A stretch of DNA of 64,000 nucleotides from positions 558,001-622,000 of the forward strand of contig NZ_QXTF01000001.1 in assembly GCF_003583725.1 (NCBI RefSeq), read 5' to 3'. A model generated the notes under the pieces. That model saw only the letters and a list, made by a program, of their open reading frames with translations, was not told the DNA's origin and searched no databases. The DNA is from Sphingomonas edaphi. Its GTDB lineage: Bacteria > Pseudomonadota > Alphaproteobacteria > Sphingomonadales > Sphingomonadaceae. Below, in pieces: positions 25,897 to 33,884 of this stretch (positions within the stretch are counted from its first letter, which is position 1; each line of letters starts with the position of its first letter). A program made the translations under genes and the position numbers.

Positions 25897-26453
25897 TAGC
25901 CGCGCTCACCAGTGGCCGGCGGGGCCATGGTGTTGCTGGGCGTGTAGCCCTGTGGCGAACCCTGATAGTACTGGCCGTTGTAGACATAACCGTCCGCACG
26001 ACCGTCACGGTCGTTGTCGGCCCATACCGCGCCGGCCAGGCCGCCGATCGCGGCGCCGACAACCGCGCCCTCGATGATGCCGAGGCCGGGGATCACTGCA
26101 CCGGCAGCCGCGCCAAGCGCCGCACCGCCGAGAGCGCCCGTCGCCACCCGGCGAAGTGTCGGGTCATAGCCCTGCGGCGTGCCCGAATAGTAATTGCCGT
26201 TCTGGACATAGCCGTCAGCATAGCCGTCGCCATTGTTGTCGGCCCAAACCGCGCCGGCGAGACCGCCAACCGCCGCGCCGATCGCGGCGCCTTCAATCAC
26301 GTTGACGCCCGGAACGACCGCACCGATCGCGGCGCCGCCGGCTGCGCCGACTGCCGCACCCTGGGCGATGTCACCCGCGGTCTCGCTGTTCGTCGCGCAG
26401 GCGCTGAGCGAAATGGTTCCGGCGAGTAAAATCGCCACCATCGACTTACGCAT
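25896..26453 (-). CDS. glycine-zipper lipoprotein with internal duplication
   Basis: 185 aa. The signal peptide MRKSMVAILLAGTISLSAC ends in a lipobox. Two consecutive ~62-residue repeats follow, each a glycine zipper (GAAGGAAIGAVVPG and GAALGAAAGAVIPG) followed by AGAVWADN, an Asp/Gly-rich loop (DNNGDGYADG and DNDRDGRADG) and YY-GxPQGY. The loops resemble calcium-binding turns. Such proteins are usually outer-membrane associated; function is unknown. ATG 26453 follows GGGAG at 7 nt. The stop overlaps the start of the L,D-transpeptidase gene, which hints at a cell-envelope role. Confidence 0.8.
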   Translation of the reverse strand: MRKSMVAILLAGTISLSACATNSETAGDIAQGAAVGAAGGAAIGAVVPGVNVIEGAAIGAAVGGLAGAVWADNNGDGYADGYVQNGNYYSGTPQGYDPTLRRVATGALGGAALGAAAGAVIPGLGIIEGAVVGAAIGGLAGAVWADNDRDGRADGYVYNGQYYQGSPQGYTPSNTMAPPATGERG

Positions 26454-26661
26454 AATCTGACTCCCTTTTTGCTTTTCTTCGGACGGACCGTGCCCCAGGA
26501 CCCGATGCCCCCGGCAGCGGTGCACAATCACGACTCGCCTAACGACGGTCGCGGCAGGAGGTTCCGGCGGCTCAACGATCAGCCACCCCGCCCGGTCGAT
26601 ACCGCTGTTGTCGCGGCGCCCTGTGTGGCAAGCTAGACAACAGCAAATGAACGGAGCGGCA

Positions 26662-27009
26662 ATGAAGGCTACGATCTACCATAATCCGATGTGCGGTACG
26701 TCGCGCAAGACGCTGGAAATCCTAAGGAATGAGGGCCTCGACGTTACCGTCGTCGAGTATCTGAAGGCGCCCCCTAGCCGCGCAGAACTGCTGCGCCTGT
26801 ACGATCGCGCCGGAATGACGCCAAGAGAGGGCCTTCGCGCCAAGGAATCGCTCGCCCACGAGCTCGGCCTTAGCGAACCGGGTGTCACGGACGAGCAAAT
26901 CCTCGACGCCATGATGCAGCATCCGATCCTGATTCAGCGCCCGCTGGTTGAAACCGAAAAGGGTGCAAAGCTTTGCCGCCCGCAGGACGAAGTTCGGGAC
27001 ATTCTCTAG
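26662..27009 (+). CDS. ArsC/Spx-family arsenate reductase-like thioredoxin-fold protein
   Basis: 115 aa with the ArsC motif IYHNPMCGTSRKTL (Cys11), a glutathione/glutaredoxin-linked fold, and the downstream LIQRPLVE arginine region. The family reduces arsenate to arsenite, but relatives such as YffB have other roles. No arsB or arsR gene is nearby, so a general redox function is possible. ATG 26662 has GGAG 5 nt upstream. aat follows within 12 bp. Confidence 0.85.
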   Translation: MKATIYHNPMCGTSRKTLEILRNEGLDVTVVEYLKAPPSRAELLRLYDRAGMTPREGLRAKESLAHELGLSEPGVTDEQILDAMMQHPILIQRPLVETEKGAKLCRPQDEVRDIL

Positions 27010-27020
27010 GATCGACAACG

Positions 27021-27791
27021 ATGAGCGCCGGGCTCGACCCCAGAATGCTATTGAGAGGCTATGCGGCCGGAATCTTCCCGATGGCCGACAGCAGAGATGC
27101 CGGCGACATTTTCTGGGTCGAGCCGCGTAACCGCGCTGTGATCCCACTGGAGGGATTTCACTTGTCCCACTCGCTAGCCAAGCGGGTGCGGTCAGGAAAA
27201 TTCAGGGTGACGCGTGACGCAGCGTTCCACCAGGTCATGCTCGCCTGCGCAGACCGCGACGAAACATGGATCAACGATGTCATCGAGCGGGCGACGCTGG
27301 GCCTGCATGCCGTCGGCCACGCCCATTCGATCGAATGCTGGCTTGGTGAAGAGCTTGTCGGCGGCCTTTATGGCGTGAAGCTCGGACGCGCCTTTTTCGG
27401 CGAGTCGATGTTCAGTCGGACCGCCGATGCTTCGAAGGTCGCGCTTGCGTGGCTCGTCGCTCGCCTTCGCGCGGGAAATTTCAGCCTGCTCGACTGCCAA
27501 TTCATGACCAGCCATCTAGCCTCGCTGGGCGCGAAGACCGTCAGCCGGGACCGTTATGCGGGGTTGTTGGCAGCCGCGTTGTCACCGACCGGCACGATCG
27601 GTTCGGCCGGTGTTTCGGAAGGTTCGGTCGTCGCCGGGGCCGAACTCGACGCCGCACCGTCGTTCGCGGCAGCCGATGAGCCACCGCCTGATTTTGGGAC
27701 GCTCGACCGATTACTTGAAGACGAAGGCGTCGCGGGCAATCCCGGCGCTTCGGGCCAGCTCATCGCGCAGCTCTTGGGCCAGACATCGTAA
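27021..27791 (+). CDS. aat: leucyl/phenylalanyl-tRNA-protein transferase with C-terminal extension
   Basis: 256 aa. Adds Leu or Phe to proteins with N-terminal Arg or Lys, marking them for ClpAP (N-degron pathway). Landmarks are RGYAAGIFPM, FWVEPRNRAVIPL, ETWIND, HSIECW, LVGGLYGVKLGRAFFGESMFS and LLDCQFMTSHLASLGA. The core ends near residue 190. The remaining ~66 residues are low-complexity, Ala/Gly/Pro-rich and uncommon for the family, and they are encoded antisense to the DUF2155 gene. The true end could have been extended by loss of an earlier stop. Confidence 0.93.
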   Translation: MSAGLDPRMLLRGYAAGIFPMADSRDAGDIFWVEPRNRAVIPLEGFHLSHSLAKRVRSGKFRVTRDAAFHQVMLACADRDETWINDVIERATLGLHAVGHAHSIECWLGEELVGGLYGVKLGRAFFGESMFSRTADASKVALAWLVARLRAGNFSLLDCQFMTSHLASLGAKTVSRDRYAGLLAAALSPTGTIGSAGVSEGSVVAGAELDAAPSFAAADEPPPDFGTLDRLLEDEGVAGNPGASGQLIAQLLGQTS

Positions 27792-28210
27792 ACGGGGTCC
27801 TCGACCACGTTCAGGGACGGGCTTTCCTTGTATAGCCAGCCGGAAAAACGGCGGATCCACTGTCCGTCAGACCGCTTGACGTCCATTTGGATGAAGGCAC
27901 CCGTTAGCTTTTCGGCCTCCCATGGGGCGGTCGTTTCGCAGGCACGCAGGCGTACTGTGACGTCCTTCACCCGCATCGCCTGCCCAGGCTTCAGCGTCAG
28001 GTCGCGCACGATGCCATTGCGCTTGTTGAGCAGGCCGATCACCGCGACGCGTTCCGCCATCGGCGTGACGCCGGCGAGATCGCCCGAGGCGCGCGGCACG
28101 TCGAGCGTAACCGCCTCATTGCCTTCAATCTCATTGCCTTGGTCCGAGCGGTCGCAGCCAGCGACAGCAAGCGCAGCGGTCAGGATCGGCAGGGCGGTAC
28201 GAAGCTTCAC
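27554..28210 (-). CDS. DUF2155 lipoprotein-like protein
   Basis: 218 aa from GTG 28210, whose GTGA overlaps the NDUFA12 stop. Signal peptide VKLRTALPILTAALAVAGC ends in a lipobox. The core matches DUF2155: LNKRNGIVRDLTLKPGQAMRVKDVTVRLRACETTAPWE, then FSGWLYKESPSLNVVEDPVYDVWPKSC. A Ser/Ala/Pro-rich tail (residues about 155-218) follows, encoded antisense to aat. The domain's function is not established. The pairing with NDUFA12 upstream is suggestive of a respiratory-chain or envelope role but unproven. Confidence 0.85.
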   Translation of the reverse strand: MKLRTALPILTAALAVAGCDRSDQGNEIEGNEAVTLDVPRASGDLAGVTPMAERVAVIGLLNKRNGIVRDLTLKPGQAMRVKDVTVRLRACETTAPWEAEKLTGAFIQMDVKRSDGQWIRRFSGWLYKESPSLNVVEDPVYDVWPKSCAMSWPEAPGLPATPSSSSNRSSVPKSGGGSSAAANDGAASSSAPATTEPSETPAEPIVPVGDNAAANNPA

Positions 28211-28596
28211 GCCTGGTCGGGCTTCCACGCCTCATAGTCGCCAGTCGCCGCGGCCCGGACGCCGCTGCCCGACAAGGATCCCGCGGGGCGATAGGCCGAC
28301 AGTGTGCCCGTAAGGTTCGGCTCCGGATCCTGCTCGAACGCGCGCCGGGGCGGCAATCCCTGTTCGGGAAGCTCTTCGATCGTGCCGCGCAGCCATGCAT
28401 TCCAGCCCGGCGGAACCCGGCTGCTGTCGTTAGCGCCTTTGTAGATTACCCAACGGCGGGTCGGATCCTTGCGGTGCCGGAAATAGACATTTCCGGCCTC
28501 GTCGCGACCGACCTCCTCACCGTGGCGGCGCGAAACGATACTGGTGCCCCAGGAGGCGCCGTTCCACCAGGTGAACGCATTTGCGAAAATTCCCAT
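28207..28596 (-). CDS. NADH:ubiquinone oxidoreductase subunit NDUFA12-type
   Basis: 129 aa matching the B17.2/NDUFA12 family, a supernumerary complex I subunit found in alphaproteobacteria and mitochondria: FANAFTWWNGASWGTSIVSRRHGEEVGRDEAGNVYFRHRK, then RRWVIYKGANDSSRVPPGWNAWLRG. It associates with the peripheral arm and helps assembly or stability. The nuo operon is not in the window. It overlaps the DUF2155 gene by 4 nt. Confidence 0.93.
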   Translation of the reverse strand: MGIFANAFTWWNGASWGTSIVSRRHGEEVGRDEAGNVYFRHRKDPTRRWVIYKGANDSSRVPPGWNAWLRGTIEELPEQGLPPRRAFEQDPEPNLTGTLSAYRPAGSLSGSGVRAAATGDYEAWKPDQA

Positions 28597-28642
28597 CGCG
28601 CGCCTTTGCCGTTTTGCCGCGTTCCGCGCAAGCCGTCAGCGG

Positions 28643-29104
28643 CTACCAAGTCACCTTGTGGCCCGGCTTGATGCCCAGCTCGGCCGACCGTCCGCCCGGA
28701 ATTTCCAAGACGGCAGCAACCGGTCCCATCGACGTCACCGGCTCCAGCGAAAGCGGGACTGCATTTTCGATATTGGCGATGATTCCGTCCGCTCGGATAA
28801 AGATGATGTCCAGGGGGATAAGCGTGTCCTTCATCCAGAAGCTAGCCTGCCTCACCTGCGCAAAGGGGAAGATCATGCCCCGGTTGGGCGCCAGTTCGTT
28901 GCGGTTCATCAGGCCGTACGCCTGCTCTTCCTCCGTTCGCGCTACCTCGACGGTGAACTGGTGCGTGGCCCCGCCTGCGCTGATTGTCAGCGGCAATTGC
29001 TCGAGGCCTGCGGCAGAACGGCCAACCTCCGCGGCACTGAACGTCGATGGCTGGCAGGCTGGAAGCGACGCACCCGCGCCCAGCGCAGCCAGCGCAAAGA
29101 TCAG
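28643..29104 (-). CDS. DUF192 exported protein
   Basis: DUF192 domain: FTVEVARTEEEQAYGLMNR, GMIFPFAQVRQASFWMKDTLIPLDIIFI, and AAVLEIPGGRSAELGI. The N-terminus reads LIFALAALGAGASLPAC, a clear signal/lipobox sequence, but no ATG, GTG or TTG precedes it at the right place. A CTG at 29104 overlaps the cold-shock stop (CTGA) and would give 153 aa. The next in-frame start upstream (29293) would overlap the cold-shock gene by ~190 nt. The function of the family is unclear. Confidence 0.8.
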   Translation of the reverse strand: MIFALAALGAGASLPACQPSTFSAAEVGRSAAGLEQLPLTISAGGATHQFTVEVARTEEEQAYGLMNRNELAPNRGMIFPFAQVRQASFWMKDTLIPLDIIFIRADGIIANIENAVPLSLEPVTSMGPVAAVLEIPGGRSAELGIKPGHKVTW

Positions 29105-29697
29105 ATTTCGCGCAGTTCGACCGCGGTTAGGCCCTTGCGACCTTCCGCGATTCGGGCGTGCAACTGCTGTCCCGGCTGCAGGTCGACGATCTGCGACTGG
29201 CGCACCGTTTCCATGTGGACGAAGATATCTTCCCCATCTTCTCCCTCGCCCGCTCGGTTGAGAAAGCCATAGCCCTTGACGCGGTTGAACCATTTGACCT
29301 CCACCGGCTCATACTCGCCCGCGGTGTCGGCCAAAGCCTTGCGATCCGCGCGCTCGCCGACAGCATGGACCGGACGGGCCGGCATGGGCAAGGCCGTGGA
29401 CAGGTCGATCGACAGGATTTTGCGCGCCTGGAAGCCGCGGTCCTCATGCGCGGCAATGCATTCTATTGTCGCGCCCTCAGGGAGGGACCGACGCCCATGT
29501 TCTTTCAAAACGCTGAAATGGATGAGGATGTCGCCTTCGCAATCGTCGGATACGAGGAATCCGAAGCCGCGGGTCGCGTCAAACCATTTGACCCGGCCCG
29601 TGCAATGCTGACCTTCAGGAAGGGGCTCGCCGGCCTCGATGATGGGCCCGTTCAGCAATCCCTCCTGCGTCGTCGTTTCGGCACTCAAACGCTGCAC
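29101..29697 (-). CDS. protein with two cold-shock domains
   Basis: 198 aa. The first cold-shock domain (residues about 33-95) has GRVKWFDATRGFGFLVSDD and IHFSVLKEHG; the second (about 130-197) has VEVKWFNRVKGYGFLNR and IFVHMETV, both RNP1/RNP2 motifs of single-stranded nucleic-acid binding. A linker rich in Ala/Pro separates them. Start is GTG 29697 with AAGGAG 7 nt upstream. Double-CSD proteins are common in alphaproteobacteria, with RNA-chaperone or stress roles. It probably shares a transcript with DUF192. Confidence 0.92.
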   Translation of the reverse strand: MQRLSAETTTQEGLLNGPIIEAGEPLPEGQHCTGRVKWFDATRGFGFLVSDDCEGDILIHFSVLKEHGRRSLPEGATIECIAAHEDRGFQARKILSIDLSTALPMPARPVHAVGERADRKALADTAGEYEPVEVKWFNRVKGYGFLNRAGEGEDGEDIFVHMETVRQSQIVDLQPGQQLHARIAEGRKGLTAVELREI

Positions 29698-29761
29698 ATC
29701 CGCTCCTTATCACGGACGCTTGTGTCGTGAAACCGACATTAAGCAAGCGGTTAATGCCAAT

Positions 29762-30316
29762 TTAACAGGTTTCTTCGAGCGAAGATATATCCGGCTCGGT
29801 GCCGGGCTCCAGATTCACGATCGCCCTCGACAGGCCAAAGCCGTGACCCGCCCTGACCATCGCCGCCAGCGCCTTGGCGCGAGCCACCTGATCCGGGGTC
29901 GACTTCGCAAATGGCCCGATTGACCGCCTGCGGGCGTAGCGGAGCGCGGCCTCTACGCAGGACTCCTCCGCATGGACCCTCGCCTCTGCGCCATCCTCCT
30001 CGCCGATGCCCGCCATCGACAGCGCTTGGCCAACCCGCCGCTGGCCATATCCGCGCGCGGTCAGAGACCGAGCTTTCGACAGAGCAAACGCTCGGTCATC
30101 GATATAGCCGAGTCCCGCGAGCCTGCCGGCTAGCGCCGCTGGGTCGGGCGCCGCATCGCCTTCCCATCCGCGTTCACGGACCTTGCGCGCAAGGTAGGCG
30201 ACGAGCTTCGACCGGCTGGTCGCGAAACGCCCGACATAGGCCAGCGCCATTTCTTCCAGCTTGGCTTGCGTCAGGGGAGGCGGTGATTTGCGGCTGCGCG
30301 GGGCGGGCATGGCCAT
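29762..30316 (-). CDS. recX: RecX-family regulator
   Basis: 184 aa with three-helix RecX repeats: LTQAKLEEMALAYVGRFATSRSKLVAYLARKV, LAGLGYIDDRAFALSKARSLTARGYGQRRVGQAL, and CVEAALRYARRRSIG. RecX modulates RecA filaments. recA is not adjacent. ATG 30316 is preferred; ATG 30310 is next, and an upstream in-frame start would run into the divergent acyl-AMP ligase gene. The protein is somewhat longer than E. coli RecX. Confidence 0.85.
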   Translation of the reverse strand: MAMPAPRSRKSPPPLTQAKLEEMALAYVGRFATSRSKLVAYLARKVRERGWEGDAAPDPAALAGRLAGLGYIDDRAFALSKARSLTARGYGQRRVGQALSMAGIGEEDGAEARVHAEESCVEAALRYARRRSIGPFAKSTPDQVARAKALAAMVRAGHGFGLSRAIVNLEPGTEPDISSLEETC

Positions 30317-30394
30317 GTTTGTGCCACAGTCCCCCACCATCACGCAAAACAGCCCGAAACCGTTACCGGCCGTCGGGTCGCAAGGCTTTGCGCA

Positions 30395-32185
30395 ATGGAC
30401 CAACGGACAGGAATTTCCCGCGTGCTCGACAGCAACGTTTCGATCGACAATCGGCTGGCCGTGGACGGCTACACGCCGACGCTCGACAGCTTGCCGCGCC
30501 GTGTCGCGGACTTCCCGACGCTGGGCGAAGCGCTGGATTATGCCGCTCGCGGTTCGCGGGGCATGAACTTCCACGATGCTCGCGGGACGTTGCTGCGCTC
30601 CTACCCCTATTCGGAACTGCGCGAGGATGCGCTGACCAATGCCCGCCGCTTCATGACGCTGGGCCTGGCAAAGGGAGATCGCGTCGCGATCATCGCCGAA
30701 ACCGGGCCCGAATTCGCCGCCAGCTTCTTCGGCGCCGTCTATGCCGGTTTATGGCCAGTGCCGCTGCCCCTTCCGACCAGCTTTGGCGGGCGCGACGCCT
30801 ATGTCGACCAGCTGGTCATCATGCTGACAAGCTCCGATCCGCAGCTGTTCCTCTACCCACCCGAACTGGCCGACTATGCAACCGCCGCCGCCGAAAAGCG
30901 CGGCGTCGCCGCCCGCGACTGGGACAGCCTCACCGACGTCGAACCGTCCATCGCAGACCTGCCGCCGTCGGATACCGACGAAATCGGCTATCTCCAGTAC
31001 AGCAGCGGCTCGACCCGCTTCCCGCATGGCGTCGCGGTGACCCACCGCGCTCTGCTCGACAATCTTCGCGCCCACGGTCTCGGCGTACAGGTACAGGATA
31101 GCGACCGCGTGGTTAGCTGGCTCCCTTGGTATCACGACATGGGTCTCGTCGGCTGCATGCTATCGCCGCTCGCGAACCAGATCAGCGTCGATTATCTGAA
31201 GACCGAGGATTTCGCGCGACGTCCCCTCGCCTGGCTCGACCTCGTCAGCCGCAATCCGGGCACCACCCTCTCCTATTCGCCGACCTTCGGCTACGACATC
31301 TGCTCGCGCCGCATGAGCTCGCAGACCAAGGCTGCCGACCGCTTCGACCTCTCGCGATGGCGCATCGCGGGCAACGGAGCCGACATGATCCGTCCGGATG
31401 TCATGCAAGCGTTCGTCGACAGCTTCGCCGACGCCGGTTTTAAAGCGGCCAGCTTTTGTCCCAGCTACGGCTTGGCCGAGGCGACGCTCGCCGTGTCGAT
31501 CATGCCGCCTGGCGAAGGCATCCGCCTTGAACTCGTCGAGGAAAGCGAACTGTCAGGCGTCGGAACGCCGGCGCAGGAACGTCCCCGCCGCTATCGCGCG
31601 ATCGTGAACTGCGGCCGCGCGGTGGAGGGCATGGAGATTGAAATCCGCGGTGCGGACGGGACGGTGCTCGCCGACCGCTCGATCGGCAAGGTCTGGGTGC
31701 GCGGCTCTAGCGTCATGGAAGGTTATTTCCGCGATCCGGAATCGACCGCGGCCTGCATGGTCGGGGGCTGGCTGGACACCGGCGACATGGGCTATTTGTC
31801 GAACGGCTACATCTTCATCGTCGGCCGCGCCAAGGACATGATCATCATCAACGGCCGCAACCATTGGCCGCAGGACATCGAATGGGCAGTCGAACAGCTG
31901 CCCGGCTTCAAGTCGGGCGACATTGCCGCCTTCGCGATTACTGGACCCAGCGGTGAGGAAACGCCGGCCGTGCTGGTCCATTGCCGGGTCAGCGATCCGG
32001 CGGAGCGCGGGCGCCTGCGCGACGACATCAAGGAACGGGTCCGCGCGATCACCGGCATCTCGCCGGTCGTCGAGCTGATTCCGCCGCGCACACTTCCTCG
32101 CACCTCGTCGGGCAAGCTGTCACGGACCAAGGCGCGCAACCTTTACCTCAGCGGCGAAATCCAGCCCTACGACATCGCCGCCTGA
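30395..32185 (+). CDS. fatty acyl-AMP ligase (FAAL)
   Basis: 596-aa adenylate-forming enzyme. The ATP-binding P-loop is YLQYSSGSTRFPHGV, followed by WLPWYHDMGLVG and YGLAEATLAVS. The C-terminal subdomain has DTGDMGYL and FIVGRAKDMIIINGRNHWPQDIEW. These match FAALs, which form acyl-adenylates that pass to acyl carrier protein rather than to CoA. No polyketide synthase, ACP or serine palmitoyltransferase gene is adjacent. A lipid-related role is likely but not specified by context. Confidence 0.9.
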   Translation: MDQRTGISRVLDSNVSIDNRLAVDGYTPTLDSLPRRVADFPTLGEALDYAARGSRGMNFHDARGTLLRSYPYSELREDALTNARRFMTLGLAKGDRVAIIAETGPEFAASFFGAVYAGLWPVPLPLPTSFGGRDAYVDQLVIMLTSSDPQLFLYPPELADYATAAAEKRGVAARDWDSLTDVEPSIADLPPSDTDEIGYLQYSSGSTRFPHGVAVTHRALLDNLRAHGLGVQVQDSDRVVSWLPWYHDMGLVGCMLSPLANQISVDYLKTEDFARRPLAWLDLVSRNPGTTLSYSPTFGYDICSRRMSSQTKAADRFDLSRWRIAGNGADMIRPDVMQAFVDSFADAGFKAASFCPSYGLAEATLAVSIMPPGEGIRLELVEESELSGVGTPAQERPRRYRAIVNCGRAVEGMEIEIRGADGTVLADRSIGKVWVRGSSVMEGYFRDPESTAACMVGGWLDTGDMGYLSNGYIFIVGRAKDMIIINGRNHWPQDIEWAVEQLPGFKSGDIAAFAITGPSGEETPAVLVHCRVSDPAERGRLRDDIKERVRAITGISPVVELIPPRTLPRTSSGKLSRTKARNLYLSGEIQPYDIAA

Positions 32186-32230
32186 CGCTCGGATCGGGAA
32201 CGGCGGCGCTCCGCATGGGTTGGGCGCGGA

Positions 32231-32671
32231 GTGAATGAAAGCGAAACAGCAATTGCGCTAAGCGTTCAGCTGCTCATCTCGGGCGGGCTCATGCTTGCGC
32301 TAACGCTGACGCATAGTCTGGGTCTCATCGGGGTCAGCAAACTGCTGCACCTCGAACCGGAAGTCCTGAAGCGCCGCTCGCTCGACATGCGCGCGATGAT
32401 CACCATGTCGACTCTCGGGACACTGCTATTCGTGCTTCACTTCCTCGAAATTCTGCTGTTCGCCATCTTTTACGTGGTCGTCGGGGCGGTCGACCGGTTC
32501 GAATCCGCCATTTTCTACTCGGCAGCGGCCTATTCGACCCTCGGCCTGTCGTTCGGCAGCTTCCCGGAGGAATGGCGGCTGATTGGAGCGTTCGAAGGGC
32601 TGATTGGCTTCATCCTCATCGGCTGGTCGACCGCGTTCATGGTCGGTACAATGAACCGGCTTCGCGAATGA
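32231..32671 (+). CDS. small potassium channel-like membrane protein
   Basis: 146 aa from GTG 32231. Three hydrophobic segments occur (about residues 10-35, 53-80 and 110-140). Between the last two lies AYSTLGLSFGSFPEEWRLIGAFEGLIGFILIGWSTAFM, the pore-loop arrangement of two-TM ion channels. The usual selectivity filter TxGYG reads TLGLSFG. It could be a degenerate or differently selective channel. No associated regulatory domain is visible. Starts 45 bp after the FAAL gene and may be cotranscribed with it. Confidence 0.7.
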   Translation: MNESETAIALSVQLLISGGLMLALTLTHSLGLIGVSKLLHLEPEVLKRRSLDMRAMITMSTLGTLLFVLHFLEILLFAIFYVVVGAVDRFESAIFYSAAAYSTLGLSFGSFPEEWRLIGAFEGLIGFILIGWSTAFMVGTMNRLRE

Positions 32672-32714
32672 CCTTGCGCACTGGGCGTCCCGCCGCTACT
32701 TCGCCCGCCGGCCT

Positions 32715-32790
32715 AGGGGTATAGCTCAGTTGGTAGAGCATCGGTCTCCAAAACCGAGGGTCGTGGGTTCGAGTCCCTCTGCCCCTGCCA
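32715..32790 (+). tRNA. tRNA-Trp (CCA anticodon)
   Basis: A 76-nt cloverleaf with encoded CCA. The 7-bp acceptor stem pairs AGGGGTA with TGCCCCT, including one G-T pair. The D-arm has AGCTCAGTTGGTAGAGC. The anticodon loop CTCCAAA carries anticodon CCA at 32748-32750. The T-loop is GTTCGAGTC. It lies upstream of secE, the frequent tRNA-Trp-secE-nusG arrangement in bacteria. Confidence 0.98.
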
Positions 32791-32939
32791 TGTCCTGAAC
32801 TCCCGGAGCGATCGACGTCGGCGCGAATCGTTGCCGGTGCAGCGCGATGACAGACGGAAAAGCTGGGCGAGCGCGCGAAGCAGCGACTGACGGCGCGGCA
32901 TTTACTTTCGTGACGGCCAGCGCGAAGATTTTTGTAATC

Positions 32940-32968
32940 TTGCAAACCCACCGCCCCCTCGCTAAGTC
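32940..32968 (+). promoter_or_regulatory. putative promoter for secE-nusG
   Basis: TTGCAA (32940-32945), 17-nt spacer, TAAGTC (32963-32968). It fits a sigma-70-type -35 and a weaker -10, about 110 bp before secE. The remainder of the 286-bp gap between tRNA-Trp and secE holds no gene I can support. Confidence 0.45.
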
Positions 32969-33076
32969 GCGGCACCATGCGGACATGGCAGTGAAGCCTT
33001 CCCCTCCCGGCCCGGCCGGAGCGGGGTAAGGGGCCTATCTCCAACCGCCCAACGTGCTGAACAGGACTAGACGCAG

Positions 33077-33274
33077 GTGGCAAAGGTTTCTCCCGGCGAG
33101 TTCGTCAACCAGGTGCGCGCCGAAGGCCGCAAGGTCGTCTGGCCGACGATGAAGGAAACGCGCACAACCGCGATCATGGTGCTCATCATGACCACGTTGC
33201 TCGCGATTTTCTTCTTCGGCGTCGATTCGGCATTCAGCGCGATCGTCAAATTCCTGCTCGGCCTCCTCGGCTAA
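33077..33274 (+). CDS. secE: preprotein translocase subunit SecE
   Basis: 65 aa from GTG 33077, the short single-TM SecE type. The cytosolic amphipathic helix with VNQVRAEGRKVVWPTMKETRTT is diagnostic, followed by one membrane helix (TAIMVLIMTTLLAIFFFGV). It completes SecYEG in the inner membrane. nusG begins 18 bp downstream, as in most bacteria. Confidence 0.97.
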   Translation: MAKVSPGEFVNQVRAEGRKVVWPTMKETRTTAIMVLIMTTLLAIFFFGVDSAFSAIVKFLLGLLG

Positions 33275-33292
33275 GATATTTCAAGGATCACC

Positions 33293-33832
33293 ATGTCCCG
33301 CTGGTACATTATCCACGCCTACTCCGGTTTCGAGAACAAGGTTCGCGACGCGATCCTCGCCGAAGCTAAGCGGCTCGGCCTCGAGCAATTGGTTGAGGCG
33401 GTCGAAGTCCCCACCGAAACGGTGACTGAGATTAAGCGCGGCAAGAAGGTGCAGAGCGAACGTAAGTTCATGCCCGGCTATGTGCTGGCCAAGCTCGCCA
33501 TGACCGACGACGTCTTTCACCTGGTGAAGAACACTCCGAAGGTCACTGGCTTCCTCGGACCCAACGGCAAGCCGCAGGCGATCCCCGATGCGCAGGCCGC
33601 GCGGATGCTCGACACTAAGGATGAAACCGCCGCTGCCGCGCCCAAGGCAAAGGTCAAGGTCGATTATGAGATCGGCGACGCGGTCAAGGTGTTGGATGGT
33701 CCGTTCGCTAGCTTTAACGGTGTCGTGGAAGAGTTGGACTTCGACCGCGCCCGCGTAAAGGTCAGCGTGTCGATTTTCGGTCGCGCCACGCCGGTCGAGC
33801 TGGAATTCGAACAGGTCGAACGCGTCAAGTAA
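33293..33832 (+). CDS. nusG: transcription antitermination/termination factor NusG
   Basis: 179 aa. The NGN domain (WYIIHAYSGFENKVRDAILAEAKR, KFMPGYVLAKLAMTDD, VTGFLG) binds RNA polymerase. The KOW motif (YEIGDAVKVLDGPFASFNGVVEELDFDRARVKVSVSIFGR) is C-terminal. It links RNAP to ribosome or Rho. It ends the secE-nusG block. rplK is not next: a response regulator and a kinase intervene. Confidence 0.98.
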   Translation: MSRWYIIHAYSGFENKVRDAILAEAKRLGLEQLVEAVEVPTETVTEIKRGKKVQSERKFMPGYVLAKLAMTDDVFHLVKNTPKVTGFLGPNGKPQAIPDAQAARMLDTKDETAAAAPKAKVKVDYEIGDAVKVLDGPFASFNGVVEELDFDRARVKVSVSIFGRATPVELEFEQVERVK

Positions 33833-33884
33833 GGCGTGTAATTGTCGGGAACCCGACAAGCGAATTCGAGTTCTTCTGCCGACC

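Noticed and set aside
32637-33083. Minus-strand ORFs crossing tRNA-Trp
   Set aside because: Translations of the reverse complement of the tRNA produce the familiar spurious 'GLEPTT'-type protein.
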